Positions 33,560 through 45,663 are shown, numbered from the stretch's first letter. The stretch: DNA of 64,000 bases from Locusta migratoria (GCA_026315105.1 CM048755.1:759891301-759955300); one strand, 5' to 3'. The notes: generated by a model not told the origin, from the sequence alone. A program made the numbers and translations.

Positions 33560-34600
33560 GCCAATGTCACTTCCTCCTCGTATTCCATCTGCGTGACAAA
33601 CTATTGCCGGTGAGTCCTAATTTTATCCATGTGGCCGGTTTGCAAGATGTATGTTGGAGGAAGCAATACCGTATATAGGTTAACTCTTCGAGAAAACTTC
33701 GACGGAAGCTTGTACAGCGATACGAAACGTGTCTCTTTTACCACTGGCGTTTACAAATAATTCTTGTGACACTTTCGCTCTCACCAAATGAGTCCATAAC
33801 GAAGCGTGTTGGTCCTCTATCAGCCCTACCTGGTACGGATCGCACACTGTTGGCTAATACTAAAGCGCTGACGGACTACACTTCCTACACTTCTAAACAA
33901 TCTGCATTACCCACGATTGCGTACAGTCGTTCCATTTTAAATCGTTTCTTATGTTAACTCTCAGATATTTTATTGAAGTAACTGCTCCCAATGCCTGTCC
34001 CGCTATTGCGCAGTTATATTATACAGGATCTTACTTTCTGTGTTTACACCTCTTTATGTTGACGCTCAATTGCCATTCCCTACATCGTGGGTCGATAAGC
34101 TGCAACCTTTCGTGACCCTTTCGCAGTATTGCTATCCGCAAAAAGCCTGACTGATCTTTCGATGTTATCTACGAGGTCATTAATATATATTGCAAAAGTC
34201 CTATAACAGTCTCCTGGGGCACGTCTGATATCACATTACTGACTGAAGACCTTCCGTTGAGAATAACATGCAGCGGTTTGTTAGCTAGAAACGCCTCAAT
34301 GCAGTCACGCAGTTAGTCTCACATTCGATATGCTCGCACTTTGTAGATAGGGTGACGGTGAGAAATGGTATCTAACGGCTTTGGGAAGTCGAGCAACACG
34401 CCATCTACCAGGGATCCTATATCTGCTGCTCTCTGGATGTCGTGGATGAATAGTTCGAGTTGTGTTTCACATGATAGTTGCTTTCGGAAACCATGTTGAT
34501 TAAGACAAAGGAGGTTTCCGGTCTCCAGAAATGACATAAAGCTCAAACATAAAATGTTTTCCAAAACGTTATGCAACTGGCCGATATTAGAGATATAGAA
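33560..34600 (-). mobile_element. CR1/L2-like LINE, old fragment
   Basis: The minus-strand piece 34576-34319 reads LLCLNQHGFRKQLSCETQLE then DGVLLDFPKPLDTISH, homologous to the RT block of the LINE at 19948-20268 (motif A L-D-F retained, following residues altered). Downstream sequence to 33560 corresponds to the RT C-terminus and tail region but has no open frame. It is strongly decayed, with no target duplication seen. Confidence 0.7.
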
Positions 34601-34959
34601 CTATAGTTTTGTGCATCTGATGGACGACCCGAGTCCTCAGTCCGCGCCAATACATTTGCGACAGCGCACACCAACATTCAGTTGCATTCGTCGAGAGCCA
34701 ACATAAACATAACAGATGGCGGCCGATCATTTAAGGCAGTGTTTTTCAACCTCTTCGAATATGCGACCCCCTGCCAGAAAAAAAGGAAACAATTTCAAAT
34801 TGCAGTTCTTTACGTATTTTCAGAATGGAACACATTCTCCTATTTTTGTATGATTTCCGACAACAAAATATATTTTGCTTAACGAGTGTTTCGCACTTCA
34901 GGCATCAGATAGAGTATTAAAAGAAGGCTAAGCATGAAAGATAAAAACAATTAAAAGGG

Positions 34960-37089
34960 TTAAATATCTTTAGATAGATTGGCCATGTTGATAAAACGCA
35001 ATACTCGAGCAGCTGCTCGTGTGTCATCAGCTAAAATTTCCTCCAGAGTAGACGGAAACTGAAGGGCTACACGAAAATGATTAAAATTGGGACAAGACAG
35101 TAAAACATGTCGCACCATCAGCAATTCACCACAGGAGCACAGCGGTGCAGGGTCGGCGGTTAGCAAATGAAGGTGGCTGAAACGGCAGTGACCGATCCGC
35201 AACCGGGCCAGGATGACTTCCTCTCGCCGAGAGGGGCGTGAGGAGGCCCCCCAAGAGGTCGGGATCGGTTTTACAGTTCTCAATTTATTGTTGTACAGTG
35301 AAAGCCACGCACTGTGCCATGACGACACAATACTCCGGCGAAGAGCCCGTTGAACATCGTCCGATGGGACGCAAAAGGTAGCCACGCGAGGCAAAAGAGC
35401 TGCTGCCTTGGCTGCTATGTCGGCGGTCTCATTCCCGGGCACACTCACGTGGCCAGGGACCCACAGAAAAGAAACGTGACAGCTGTCAACTGCTACCAAC
35501 TGGAGGGAGCGTTGGATCCGATACACAAGAGGATGGTTCGAGAAAGGATCCTTAAGACTCTGTAGGGCACTAAGGGAATCCGAACAGATGACATAAAAAG
35601 GATGGCGGCGGCGGCAGGTATACAAAACAGCCTGGTGGAGGGCAAAAAGCTCAGCCGTGAAAATAGAGCACCGGTCAGGGAGCTTGTATTGGAAACGGTT
35701 GTCCCCGACGGCGAAGGCAGATCCGACACCGTCAGTGCTCTTGGAACCATCAGTGTAAATAAATATGGCATTATCAAACCGCGAACGGAGTTCGACAAGC
35801 CTCGAGCGGTATACCAAATCCGGGGTGCTCTCCTTGGGCAACGAACTAAGTTCAAGGTGGGTGTGAACCTGGGCCTGATGCCATGGTGGCAATGGGCTTT
35901 CCCTCAACCGAAAGGTGGAAGGAAGGGTAAAATCGAGCCGCTGAAGCAGGCGGCGAAACCGACCTCCAGGTGGAAGCAGGGCTATCACGGACAACTGATA
36001 TTGGCGATCGAGTGAGTCGTCAAAAAATAATCTGTAAGACGGATGGTGCGGCATCGACCGCAGGCGGCATGCGTACCGACGCAGGAGTATGTCACGACGA
36101 GTGGTCAAGGGTAATACAGCAGCCTCGGCATACAGACTATCAACAGGACTGGTATAAAATGCACCGGTCGCCAGACGTAAACCCCGATGGTGAATAGAGT
36201 TGAGACGGCGGAGAATCGACGGCCGTGCAGAAGAGTATACAAGGCACCCATAGTCGAGCTTCGACTGAACAATGGCCTGGTAAAGGTGAAGCAGGACAGT
36301 ACGATCCGCTCCCCATGACGTGACATTGAGGACACGAAGAACATTAAGGGATCGGGCACAACGGGCAGCCAGGTAGGACACATGTGTGGACCAGCAAAGT
36401 TTCCGATCCAACATTATCCCCAAGAATTTTGTCGTCTCCACGAAAGGGAGAGCAACGGGGCCGAGACGTAGGGATGGAGGAAGAAATTCCTTGTATCTCC
36501 AGAAGTTTACACACACCGTTTTCTCAGTGGAGAATTGGAAGCCGTTCGCAATGCTCCAGGAATACAGACGGTCAAGACAGCGTTGAAGACAACGCTCCAA
36601 GAGACACGTCCGCTGGGAGCTGCAATTAATTGCGAAATCGTCTGCAAAAAGGGATCCGGAAACGTCGGCTGAAAGGCAGTCTACGATCGGATTGATTGCA
36701 ATGGCAAAGAGAGCCACACTCAAGACGGAGCCCTGCAGTACCCCATTCTCCTGGCGAAAGGTATCGGACAGAACAGAGCCCACCCTTACCCGGAACTTTC
36801 GATCCGCCAAAAACGCTTGAATAAAAAGAGTGAGGAGGCCCGGAAGCCCCCATATGTGCAATGTGCGGAGAATGCCCGCTCTCCAACAGGTATCGTATGC
36901 CTTCTCCAAGTCGAAGAACACTGCTACTGTTTGACGTTTCTTTAGAAAGCTATTCATAATGAAGGCCGACAAGGTAACGAGGTGATCAGTAGCAGAGCGG
37001 TGTCGACGAAAACCGCATTGGACATTTGTTAGGAGGCGGCGAGATTCGAGGAGCCAAACCAACCGAGCGTTAACCATGCGTTCCATCAC
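34960..37089 (-). pseudogene. I-clade LINE ORF2: RT, RNase H and zinc-motif part
   Basis: A single open frame of 709 codons. Residues 1-160 hold RT motifs: QCGFRRHRSATDHL, motif A FFDLEKAYD (Asp 60) and motif C FADD (Asp 150-151). RNase H spans about 440-565 with its four acidic residues visible: YTDGS (Asp 447), TAEL (Glu 480), SDSLSAL (Asp 504), ETAD (Asp 557); WVPGH gives His 547. A C-terminal C-x-C ... H-x4-C motif follows at about 651-666. The enzyme copies LINE RNA at a nicked target, and RNase H removes the RNA strand. This part is intact, but the frame is cut off from the endonuclease by frameshifts near 37100 and 37600-37750, so no full ORF2 is made. Conservation suggests a fairly recent insertion. 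Confidence 0.93.
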
Positions 37090-37106
37090 CTTACAGACGC
37101 AGCTCG

Positions 37107-38693
37107 TCAGAGAAATTGGGCGATAACTGGAAGGAAGATGTTTGTCCTTCCCTGGTTTGGGGATGGGGACAACAATGGCTTCACGACAACTTGTGGGATA
37201 TGACCCTCAGTCCATATGCGATTATAGGTACTAAGAAGGAAACACTTGCCCGCAAGAGAGAGGTTCTTCAGCATCTCAATATGGATGTAATCGGGGCCGG
37301 GAGCAGAAGATCGGGACAGGGCGAGAGCACGGTCTAGCTCCTGCATGGTGAAGGAGACATTATAATTTTCACGATTAAAAGAGTGGAAAGAAGGCGGCCG
37401 TGCCTCCTCTGCCTGTTTGCGAAGGAGAAAGGCAGGGTGGTAATGGGCAGAGCTCGAAACCTCCGCAAAGGGACGGCCCAGTGCGTTGGAAACATCAATG
37501 GGGTCCACTAGGACTGCATTCTCGACAGTCAGGCCAGAATCGGGGAGTGGACCTTGATCCCGGATAAACGGCGTAGGCCACCCCAAACAACGGTGGAGGG
37601 AGTAAAACGGTTAAAAGAACTAGTAAAAGCAGTCCAGCAAGCTTTCTTGCTGTCGTTGATAGCACGTCGACATTTCGCTCACAGTCGTTTATAATTTATA
37701 CAATTCTCCAACGTTGGGTGGCGGTGGAAGGTGCGTAAAGCACGTCGCCGGGCTCTTAAGAGCGTCGCGGCAGGCTGCATTCCACCAAGGGTCCGGGACA
37801 CGACATGGAGAAGAGGATGTGCGAGGTATGGAATTTTCGTCAGCTGTGAGAATAACCTCTGTGAGGTATTCGACCTGACTGTCACAGCTGGGAAAATTCT
37901 CGTCGTGAAAAACAGCCATGGAAGAATAAAGCCCCCAGTCGGCTTTAGAGATTTTCCAACTGGTGGGACGAGGAGATGGGAAATGATGCAGAAAGTGGAT
38001 GACACAAGGGAAATGGTCACTCGAGTACGTGTCAGAAAGTGCATACCACTCAAACCGACCGGTAAGCTGAGGAGTGCAAATCACGAGGTCTATGGAGTAA
38101 GTATGTGTTGTGTCAGAAAGGAAGGTCGGTGCACTGGTGTTGAGGCAAACAAGATTGAGGTGTTGGAGAATGTCCACCAAAAGGGAGACTCTCGGACAAG
38201 GTGCCGGAGAGCCCCATTGGGGGTGGTGGGCATTAAAGTCGCCTACCAACACGAAAGATGAAGGGAGCTGGTCAACGAGGTGTAGCAGATCTGCCCTAGT
38301 AAGGGCAGATGACGATGGCGAATAGATATTACAGAGGGAAAAGGTAAATGTGGATAGAGTGATGCGGACGGCAACTGCCTGTAGATGAGTATGCAATGAA
38401 ATGGGATGGTAATGGACGTCGTCTCGAAGGAGCATCAGAATCCCTCCATGGGCTGGGATACTTTCCATGGGTGGCACGTCGAAACGCACAGAGGTGTAGT
38501 ATGGAAAGTCTGCACGATCACTTGGACATACCTTAGTTTCTTGGAGACAGACTTGAAGCTGACAGTGCAATCGAAGGAGTAGTTTTAATTCCTCCCGATT
38601 GGAGCGAATGCCGCGAATATTCCATTGAAGGAGCGCCATGATACAAAATGAGAGAAGAAAAGAAGATAAAAAGGAACAAGCAGGTGGGGTCAC
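37107..38693 (-). pseudogene. I-clade LINE ORF2: endonuclease and linker
   Basis: 38693-37689 encodes an apurinic-type endonuclease: LLQWNIRGIRSNREEL, LQETKV, NIYSPS, VGDFNAHHPQWGS, SIDLVIC and YSSDHFPCV, so the Asn, Glu, Asp-x-Asn and Asp-His catalytic residues are present. The likely start is the internal ATG giving MALLQWNIRG (about residue 19 of the open frame); upstream residues overlap the end of ORF1. A frameshift at about 37750 moves the linker to another frame. 37586-37107 continues with FAEVSSSAHY, SAPGPDYIHIEML and a decayed approach to RT. At least two frameshifts separate it from the RT. Confidence 0.9.
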
Positions 38694-40097
38694 CTCGACG
38701 GCCGCTGAGGACCTGACTTCGAGGGAGCACTGCTATCGCTATCTAGGGGCAAAGGGTCGTGTTCCATAGATTCGACCGACACGTCTGCCACCTCCCTGAG
38801 TTGATCAGGAGGGGCAGCTTCCACCGCCGGTAAACGGCCGGGTGCCAGGCAAACGGAGCGTCCCAGTGAAACAGAAGACGGCCGAGGCCGGCAACTGTTG
38901 GATGGCGTGACCGAAGAGTCACGCCGCGGCAGGGAAGGGGTGGGGGCTGTTCTTTTTGGGAGCCTTCTTAGAAGCACGATGGGTTGAAGAAGCGGTTGAC
39001 GATTGAGAAGTCGGAGTCTTGAGAAAATCTTCACGAACGGGCTCTTTTTTTTAACTCCGGGCAGCGGATTTGGGTGCCCGGGATGTGTGTGAACTGGTCG
39101 ACGAAGTCACTGTAGAACGGGCAGAAGGGATTGGAGAGGTGGAACGAGCAATTTTCGGGCTTGCAGACCTGACAACAATGTCACAGAACGTTAAATCGCA
39201 AGTCTGAATGCCTACCTCCTTAGTTGGTCGAGGGGAGGTGAGGACCTGGCTGTAAGTACCTGATGGGAGTACAGCGGGCTTCCTACTCGCTAATAACTTC
39301 CGAGCGACATAGGTTGAGACCTTTTCCTTCACGCGAATCTCTTAGATGACCCGCTCTTCTTTATAAACGGGGCAGTCCCGTGAAGAAGCAGCATGGTCAC
39401 CCATGCAATTAATGCAGCGAGGGGATGGAGGTAGACAGTCACCCTCATGAGCGTCTCTGCCACAGGTGGCGCACTTGGCTGCATTTGAACAAGATTTACT
39501 GGTATGATTGTATCTATGGCAATAGAGACAGGGCGTAGGATTTGGTATGTACGGGCGAACGGAAATGACTTCGTAGCCCACTTTCACTTTAGATGGTAGG
39601 TCAACTCTGTCAAAAGTTAAGAAGACAGTACGAGTCGGCATGAGTTCATTGTTTAACTTTTTCATCACGCGATGAACAGCCATAACTCCCTGATCGGACA
39701 TATAGTTCAATATCTCGTCGTCCGATAACCCATCCAGCGATCTAGAGAAGACTACCCCTGCGAAGAGTTGAGGGTGCGGTGAGCCTCCACTTTCACAGGG
39801 AAAGTGTGTACAAGTGTAGCCCGAAGTAACTTCTGTGCCTGGAACGCATTCTCAATCTCAAGCAACAAGGTCCCATTGTGCTGCCTGGAGCAGGTCTTCA
39901 AGGGACCTGCGATCACATCGACACCCTTTTGAATGAAAAGGATTTACAGCAGAAAAATCCTTATCGGCAGTACGTGATACCACTAGGAACTTAGGAATGT
40001 TAGGCAATACTTTCTGTGGCTGAGAATCATCATGTTTCCGTTTATGGGTCAAGGTTATAGATGATTTGGAAGGTTTCATAGCGGAGGTGTCCCCCAT
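38690..40097 (-). pseudogene. I-clade LINE ORF1 (Gag-like), frameshifted
   Basis: Begins MGDTSAMKPSKSSITLTHKR at 40097 and survives as four open pieces (40097-39858, 39710-39342, 39332-39051, 39034-38690). The second piece holds three zinc knuckles: CLYCHRYNHTSKSC, CATCGRDAHEGDC and CINCMGDHAASSRDC, preceded by VRPYIPNPTP as in I-element ORF1 proteins. The end is Ser/Pro/Arg-rich. Such proteins coat the LINE RNA. Frameshifts or stops near 39850, 39720, 39340 and 39040 disable it. Confidence 0.88.
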
Positions 40098-40787
40098 GAT
40101 TACCGGCGTCTCCGATGGCGCGCTCCTTCCTTGTGGGGGCCCTCACTGAGGGCACACCCACCTTAGGTGACTGTTCACACCTCCCGAGAATGGATGGAGG
40201 GACCAATTGGCATGTTTGGAAGGTATCAGCTCTGGTAATCACCCCTCCCTGCGCCCGGCCTTTACCGGGGGGTACGTACGTGCCCTACATGTCTACCCGG
40301 GGCAGGTAGTTACGCCTTACCCCGTCACCGGCTACGCAGAGCGTGGGTTGACCTTCAGACACGCACAGGGAGGAGAGGAAGGAGGAAGGAGAGAAAGGGA
40401 GGAAGGAGGGAGAATCTCAAACGCCGAGGTGGAGATTAAAGGGCAAGTCGAGGACAAGGAGAAAGGAGAAAGAGGGGAAGGCTAAACAACAGGAAAGGAA
40501 GAGGACCAAGATGAGGAGAAGTCAGAGGAAGCGAAAAAGAAACCTGAATAAAAACGCCCGTCTCCGGGCGAAGGCACAAACCGGGGGGAAAAGAGGGAAG
40601 CGACCTGGGACGGAAGAAAGATCACTTCGGCTCAGGGCCCCGTGCGCGCCACACACATACCCACAAAAGAGCTGTGGGCCCCCTGGGGGGCATACATTTC
40701 TGTATTACTGAGCCCCTGGTTATTTTACTTCCTCCTGTGACGAGTAAGTCTTTGCGACCCACAAGTTGAAAAAAATCTCATTTAAGG

Positions 40788-43340
40788 GAGCTGAATGTAA
40801 TTATATTTCACCATTGCAAAAAAGGAAAAAAACAGGTAGTTGAAAAACCTCACCAAAGCCCTACACGAAAATTAGATATCCATAATTGCTCTACAAGAAA
40901 CAAGGTACCAAGACGAAGAGATCTGTCAATCCGACAGTTACCGTTTTCCCAAGACCAGAGCTCAAAAACAGATCCTTAATGGAACTGTGATGCTTGGAAC
41001 CACGTAGGCTGTGAGAATCACAATCCTTAAAATCAATCACAAACTTTGAACCAGTGAATGACAGATTATCCATACTGACAGTCAAATGTGCCAATACAAC
41101 CTACGCCCTAGTAAACTTGCATTCCCCTACAAATGATAAAAACAGATCTTACCTAGATGAAGTGGATAACGTCTGGGACCTACTGGATGAAAAACTGTCT
41201 AAAATCCCTAAACACCATGTGGAACTCCTTATGGGTGACTGCAATGCCCAACTCGGACGAGAGCAAAAATTATAGGAAATTACCCTGCCCATAAGAGAAC
41301 CAATCAAGACGGCAAAAGACTTGTAGCCATCTGTGAAAGTCACAGGTAATGTCGACACACTTCTGCCACCTACCCAGAAAGCACACCACTTGGCGATCTC
41401 CCATCCAAACCATCGGAGAGTTCCAAAGAGACCATGTCGCGATCTCCAAGAGGAACAGCCCTGAAATTATGATCGTCAAAGTGAAGAAAGGCTTAAATGT
41501 GGCCTCAGATTATTACATATCCGTGATTAAATTCAAACCTATCTCCGCAAACAGTAGAAAGACCACCAAACAAGTTATACGTTTTGACAATGGTAAACTT
41601 CGACAAAGGGTCACGGAGTTCCAAGGAAAAGCAAGACCAAGTGATTGTGATTTCAATGTCACCAAATAGTCTTATAGAGACTGCCAAAGTAGTTGCAGAA
41701 ATCGAAAGAAGCAAAAAACATGTCTGATAGAATGAGACATGTGAATCAGTCTTCAAGGAAAGGCTCAGAGTATGGAAACAATACTATTCAACTAAACTGG
41801 AAATTGCAGGGCGATCAGAATTGAAAAATGTAATTACGAAAAATCGCTCATTGAAAAGATAGCACAAAATTTTAGGAAGAATAAAACCAGAGTACTAGAG
41901 TCTTCAAACGCTAACTGACCGGCTACAAACCGCGGTCACTATGCTTCCAGCGAAAGAATGGTACTCTGGCGACTTGAAATTGTCAGATTCTAGAAGACCA
42001 CTTTCGAGACCTACGGAACTGTAATAAACCTCCAAACCCCATTAAGACCAAAGAACCACTGCTCAGGTGCCCAGAGTCCAGACCACCTGACACAGATGAA
42101 ATCAAGCGCCACACTGCCCGTCTCAAAAACAATAAAGCGCCTGGAGAAGACTCAGTCATAGCAGAACTGTGGAAATATGCCCCAAAGGAATCACTTGAAA
42201 TCTTGCAAAAACAAATCGAAAAAATTTGGAATGAGAAAACACTGCCTGAAGATTCCCTGATCCACCCCTTACACAAGAAAGGCAGCATGAAAGACATTAA
42301 CAACTACCGAGGAATGTCCCTGCTACCGGTAACTTTTAAAACTCTCTCACTCGTCATTCTGGAGCGCTTAGAAACCCTAGTCGCAAATCAAATAGATGAA
42401 TACCATGGGGGCCTCGTAAAAAGTCACTCAACAGGCGAACAGATCTAGAACCTCAAAACAATCAAATATTATAGTCTTAAGATCCAAACACTACGTGTCA
42501 ATCTTTGTGGACTTCAAGAAGGCATACGACTCCATAGACCGGGAAGTCTTGCTGAACATCCTAAATGAGTTTGCATTTAACCTTAAACTGAAGGTATTAA
42601 TTAGAGCTACCCTAACGGATACAAAATCCAAAGTAAACTTTGTCTTTCGGATTCCTTTGAGGTCAAAACAGGGGTCAGGCAAGGTGATGGTCTGTCTCCA
42701 AAGCTTTTCAACGGCGTTCTTGAAAAAATCATCAGAACCTGGAGTGAAAGATTAATAGAAACCAACTATAGCCCGTTACGAATTGGAACCAAATCAAAGG
42801 GGATCGAGGTAGACTGCTTGGCCTTTGCCGACGACATTGCCATACAGTCAGACAACATAGAAATCGTATGAGTTGAAATCGAACTGTTGGAACAAATAGC
42901 TGTACAAACTGATCTGCAAATATCATTTGAGAAAATAGAAGTCATGACTAACGTTAAAGACGCCCTATCAAAACTTCGTACTAAATATGCTCTCATCGCA
43001 CGGGTGGACAAATGCAAGTACCTACATGAGATCATAATGAAAAATGGACTGGACAAGGAAACGCTTAGGCGACGGATACGCAAACTAGGAACAGCCTACC
43101 AAACATCCCGCACGGTCTAAAACAAGAAATGCCTCTCCCAAAACACTATGATACGTCATTACGAAACAGTTTTGAAGCCAGTACTTCTGTATGCAGCTGA
43201 AGCCTTATCCTTAAATACTTATAAAGGACTCCCCGAAGAACTGGAGAAAAAAAGAGCGCAAAATCATTAGAGGAATACTAGGACATAAAACCTTTGTAGA
43301 CGGACATCCACAGCTGATATGACGCATCGTTGATAAAAGG
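40788..43340 (+). mobile_element. Old plus-strand LINE (RTE-like, clade uncertain)
   Basis: The plus strand holds endonuclease pieces IIALQETRYQDEE (about 40885), LLMGDCNAQLGRE (about 41230; usual Phe changed to Cys) and HVAISKRN (about 41435). RT follows with NNYRGMSLLPVTFK (about 42300), VDFKKAYDSIDRE (about 42505, motif A) and CLAFADDIAIQS (about 42815, motif C), then a C-terminal part to about 43340. There are many stops and frameshifts. Its 5' end abuts the hAT-like element, whose target duplication overlaps the junction, so the hAT probably inserted into this LINE or at its edge. Confidence 0.82.
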
Positions 43341-43344
43341 GTCC

Positions 43345-43670
43345 GCTGCAGCTGTTAACTTTTTTAAAAAAAGACGACCGGTTTCGCGACTTAGTCGCAT
43401 CTTCGGGTCAAATACCCGAATAAAAGGGAGACACCAGACCATAAGCAAGTGACAAACCAGGAAAATACCTGTCTGGATAAAGATGGAATACAAATATCCA
43501 CTAAGAAGTTTGGTACTTACAATTAAAACATAAAACCAGGGGCTCCGAAATACAAACAACAACCACCCCGGCTGTCAGAACACTCATACGTAAAACATCA
43601 CGGCGACAACCGCCCTCGACGATCAAACCTAATTAAAAAGCGGTGCGAAAACGCCATTGAAATACGGCAG
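43345..43670 (-). mobile_element. Penelope-like element tail, tentative
   Basis: Contains a hairpin reading, on the minus strand, GACCCGAAGATGCGAC then GTCGCGAAACCGGTC (43373-43409). I know this GAAGATG...GAAACCGGTC arrangement from the terminal regions of Penelope-like elements. No GIY-YIG or RT sequence is visible. A SINE A interrupts it at 43671. Confidence 0.4.
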
Positions 43671-43873
43671 CCGGCCGCGGTGGCCGAGGGGACTGAGGCG
43701 CTCCAGTCACGGTCTGCACGGCCACTACGTTCGGGGGTTCGAATCCCCCCTCGGGCATGGATATTTGTGCCGTCCTTAGTGTTAGCTAGTTCATAAGTAG
43801 TTTGTAAGTTTAGGGACTGATGACCCCGTAGTTAAGTCCCATAAGCTATACAAACATTTGAAACATTTGATTT
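43671..43873 (+). repeat. SINE A, full-length
   Basis: Complete plus-strand copy and a good reference for the family: box A GGCCGCGGTGGCCGAGG, box B GGGTTCGAATCC, 3' end ACATTTGAAACATTTG. Perfect 14-bp duplication TTGAAATACGGCAG at 43657-43670 and 43874-43887. Confidence 0.97.
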
Positions 43874-43887
43874 TTGAAATACGGCAG

Positions 43888-45040
43888 GGGAAGAACTAGA
43901 TGTAAACCAACGACGATAAAGCAACATACTAACCGCCAGACAAAGTCAGGCGGCAAGGGGCAGCAGCGTGGCTGGACGTAAACTGTTACAAGTAATCGAT
44001 ACACATTATTAAAATTCAGAGCTGCTATTTCAGATGATTGAACTCAAATCAGAAAGACACGTTTTGCAGGGAAGCTATACTTGCGAAAGTTCTTTTGTCA
44101 GTGACGCTTCGATTTCTTGCTTCAGGAGACAATTTCAAAAGCCTACACTTCCTTTTTAACATATCTGTATTATATGTTATCACTGGTAGCGCTCGAAGTT
44201 TGCAAAACAATATGTGAACCTTGACAGGCAATGTTAGGTTATGGTAATTTTTAAAATTGTATTTAGTACGGGTAACTGAGTGTCAGAAGCAGCATGTAGT
44301 CTGAAAAGTTTGTAATTCTTTTTCATATATCCACTTCAGTGTTGTCACTGGCCGTGCTTATACTTCGCAGTGGTGACTTTCAAAATGAATATCTTGCTAA
44401 GATAACTACAGGCCAAAAACACAAACAAGAATTATGCATAACTCTAAGACATTTTGAATCTTTAAAATGCGACGAAGAACGAACAAACAGTGAAACTCAG
44501 CGTCGAGAAGAGCAGACGACCAATATATAATGAAACAATGTGTGTCTAACATCCTTTGATGTTTGGTCAAAATACCGACAAGCAACGGAGCCCTACCAAC
44601 GTTGGAGCAAATATTGGTTCTAACATTGGACCAACACCTCGCTTCTGGTGTGTGGACCTGGCCTTAGGAACGCCACAGACCTTCCGTACACTGCTGCTAC
44701 AAGGGGGCAACTACCTCTGTATTGTCATCCCATCAGGTACAGCGATTTCTATCTCACTAACACTTACATCTTCCATTTTGTCGTTGATGCGGTGGTTGCT
44801 CTAGGAGGAACTACCGTGCAATCTAAAAGCTTCAGAAAAAGACATTTAGTCTTTCGGCGTGACGCGTGTCATCCCCTGATCAAACAGCATAGTGTGTGTG
44901 GATATCTGGTACGACCCGTTTACCGACTTGACGTCGGACCCAAAATTTCTTAGGGTTTTCTGCCAAGTCGGTACAAAAGACATTGCTCTAAAAATTCTGG
45001 GTATAAGATCAGCCCGATATGTAAAACACTGTTTCTACTT
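43888..45040. other. Unassigned sequence, possibly Penelope-related
   Basis: An open stretch at 44648-44953 (ATDLPYTAATRGQL and on) has no family I recognise. Confidence 0.25.
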
Positions 45041-45053
45041 TTCACACAAGCAT

Positions 45054-45080
45054 GTTTCAGCACATCTGTGCCATCATCAG
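45054..45080 (-). ncRNA. Hammerhead-ribozyme-like core
   Basis: The minus strand reads CTGATGA, a stem-loop TGGCACAGATGTGCT (GCAC/GTGC plus wobble pairs), then GAAAC. These are the invariant boxes and stem II of a hammerhead ribozyme in the right order and spacing. Stems I and III and the cleavage triplet were not modelled. Hammerheads are known from Penelope-like retroelements, which fits nearby 43345-43670. Confidence 0.45.
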
Positions 45081-45507
45081 TGTTGTTGTTTTTTATTTTC
45101 AGTTTATTTACGTTTGCTTTTAAATTTCGTGGTCGCGTAGGACCCTTTATACATAATTACACAATGGTAGCGTTGTCTCGGTTTGTATTAGCGCACACTT
45201 TCTCCTCCGCGTTTCTGTGGACAACACTCAAGCAATACCGTACATAATATGTTTTTCGCACTTATTCCCTTCGTTATCACTTTACACTTTGGCAAATTCA
45301 ACTGCGTAGGCTTTGTTATTATGCCCAACTACTAGTCGTCCAGGACATTCGTGTTCATTGTGCCCGGTCGTCCATATATACAAGCTTGTTTACTGATCCT
45401 GGAATCAAGTGTTTGTCTTTCTCTTTCTAGCTTATACACAGTCCACATTCAGTTCGTATTTTTTGTTTTCTTTATATACACCATGCTGCGGAGGACCGAA
45501 CTGACGA
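45081..45507. other. Unassigned sequence
   Basis: No gene or repeat recognised between the hammerhead-like motif and the next SINE. Confidence 0.3.
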
Positions 45508-45515
45508 GCGAGTCT

Positions 45516-45655
45516 AAATGTTCAAAGCTTAAGGGACTTAACTGCGGGGACATCGGTCCCTAAACTTACAAAATCTTATACTAAAGACGACACAAACATC
45601 CATGCCCGAGGGGGGATTCGAACCCCCGACGGCGGACGGCGTTCCAGTAGGCGCG
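45516..45655 (-). repeat. SINE A, 5'-truncated
   Basis: Minus strand with box B (GGGGGTTCGAATCCCC) but an altered, shortened head. 8-bp repeats GCGAGTCT at 45508-45515 and 45656-45663. Confidence 0.85.
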
Positions 45656-45663
45656 GCGAGTCT

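Larger units (their letters stand above)
34940..40700 (-). mobile_element. I-clade LINE, near full-length
   Basis: Minus strand, in order: a GC-rich 5' region (about 40700-40098), ORF1 (40097-38690, broken), and ORF2 with endonuclease, RT, RNase H and a terminal zinc motif (38693-34960, frameshifted). ORF1 CCHC knuckles together with RNase H in ORF2 are the hallmark of the I group (I/Nimb-like). The 3' UTR is short. The outer edges are estimates, because no target duplication was found inside the hAT-like arms. Confidence 0.88.
34737..40779. mobile_element. hAT-like element split by an I-clade LINE
   Basis: An 8-bp ATTTAAGG stands at 34729-34736 and 40780-40787. The left end inside it is CAGTGTTTTTCAACCTC; the inverted right end is GAGATTTTTTTCAACTTG, sharing TTTTTCAAC. 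Further in, both sides contain TGCGACCC (34763 and 40753). End type and duplication length fit hAT. The identity extends to 10 bp (TCATTTAAGG), so the exact edge may shift by one or two bases. Only about 200 bp on the left and under 100 bp on the right belong to it; the interior is a LINE. Confidence 0.7.

Noticed and set aside
35350..38325. Plus-strand frames opposite the I-clade LINE (up to 176 codons)
   Set aside because: Antisense shadows of the RT and endonuclease frames, with no motif of their own.
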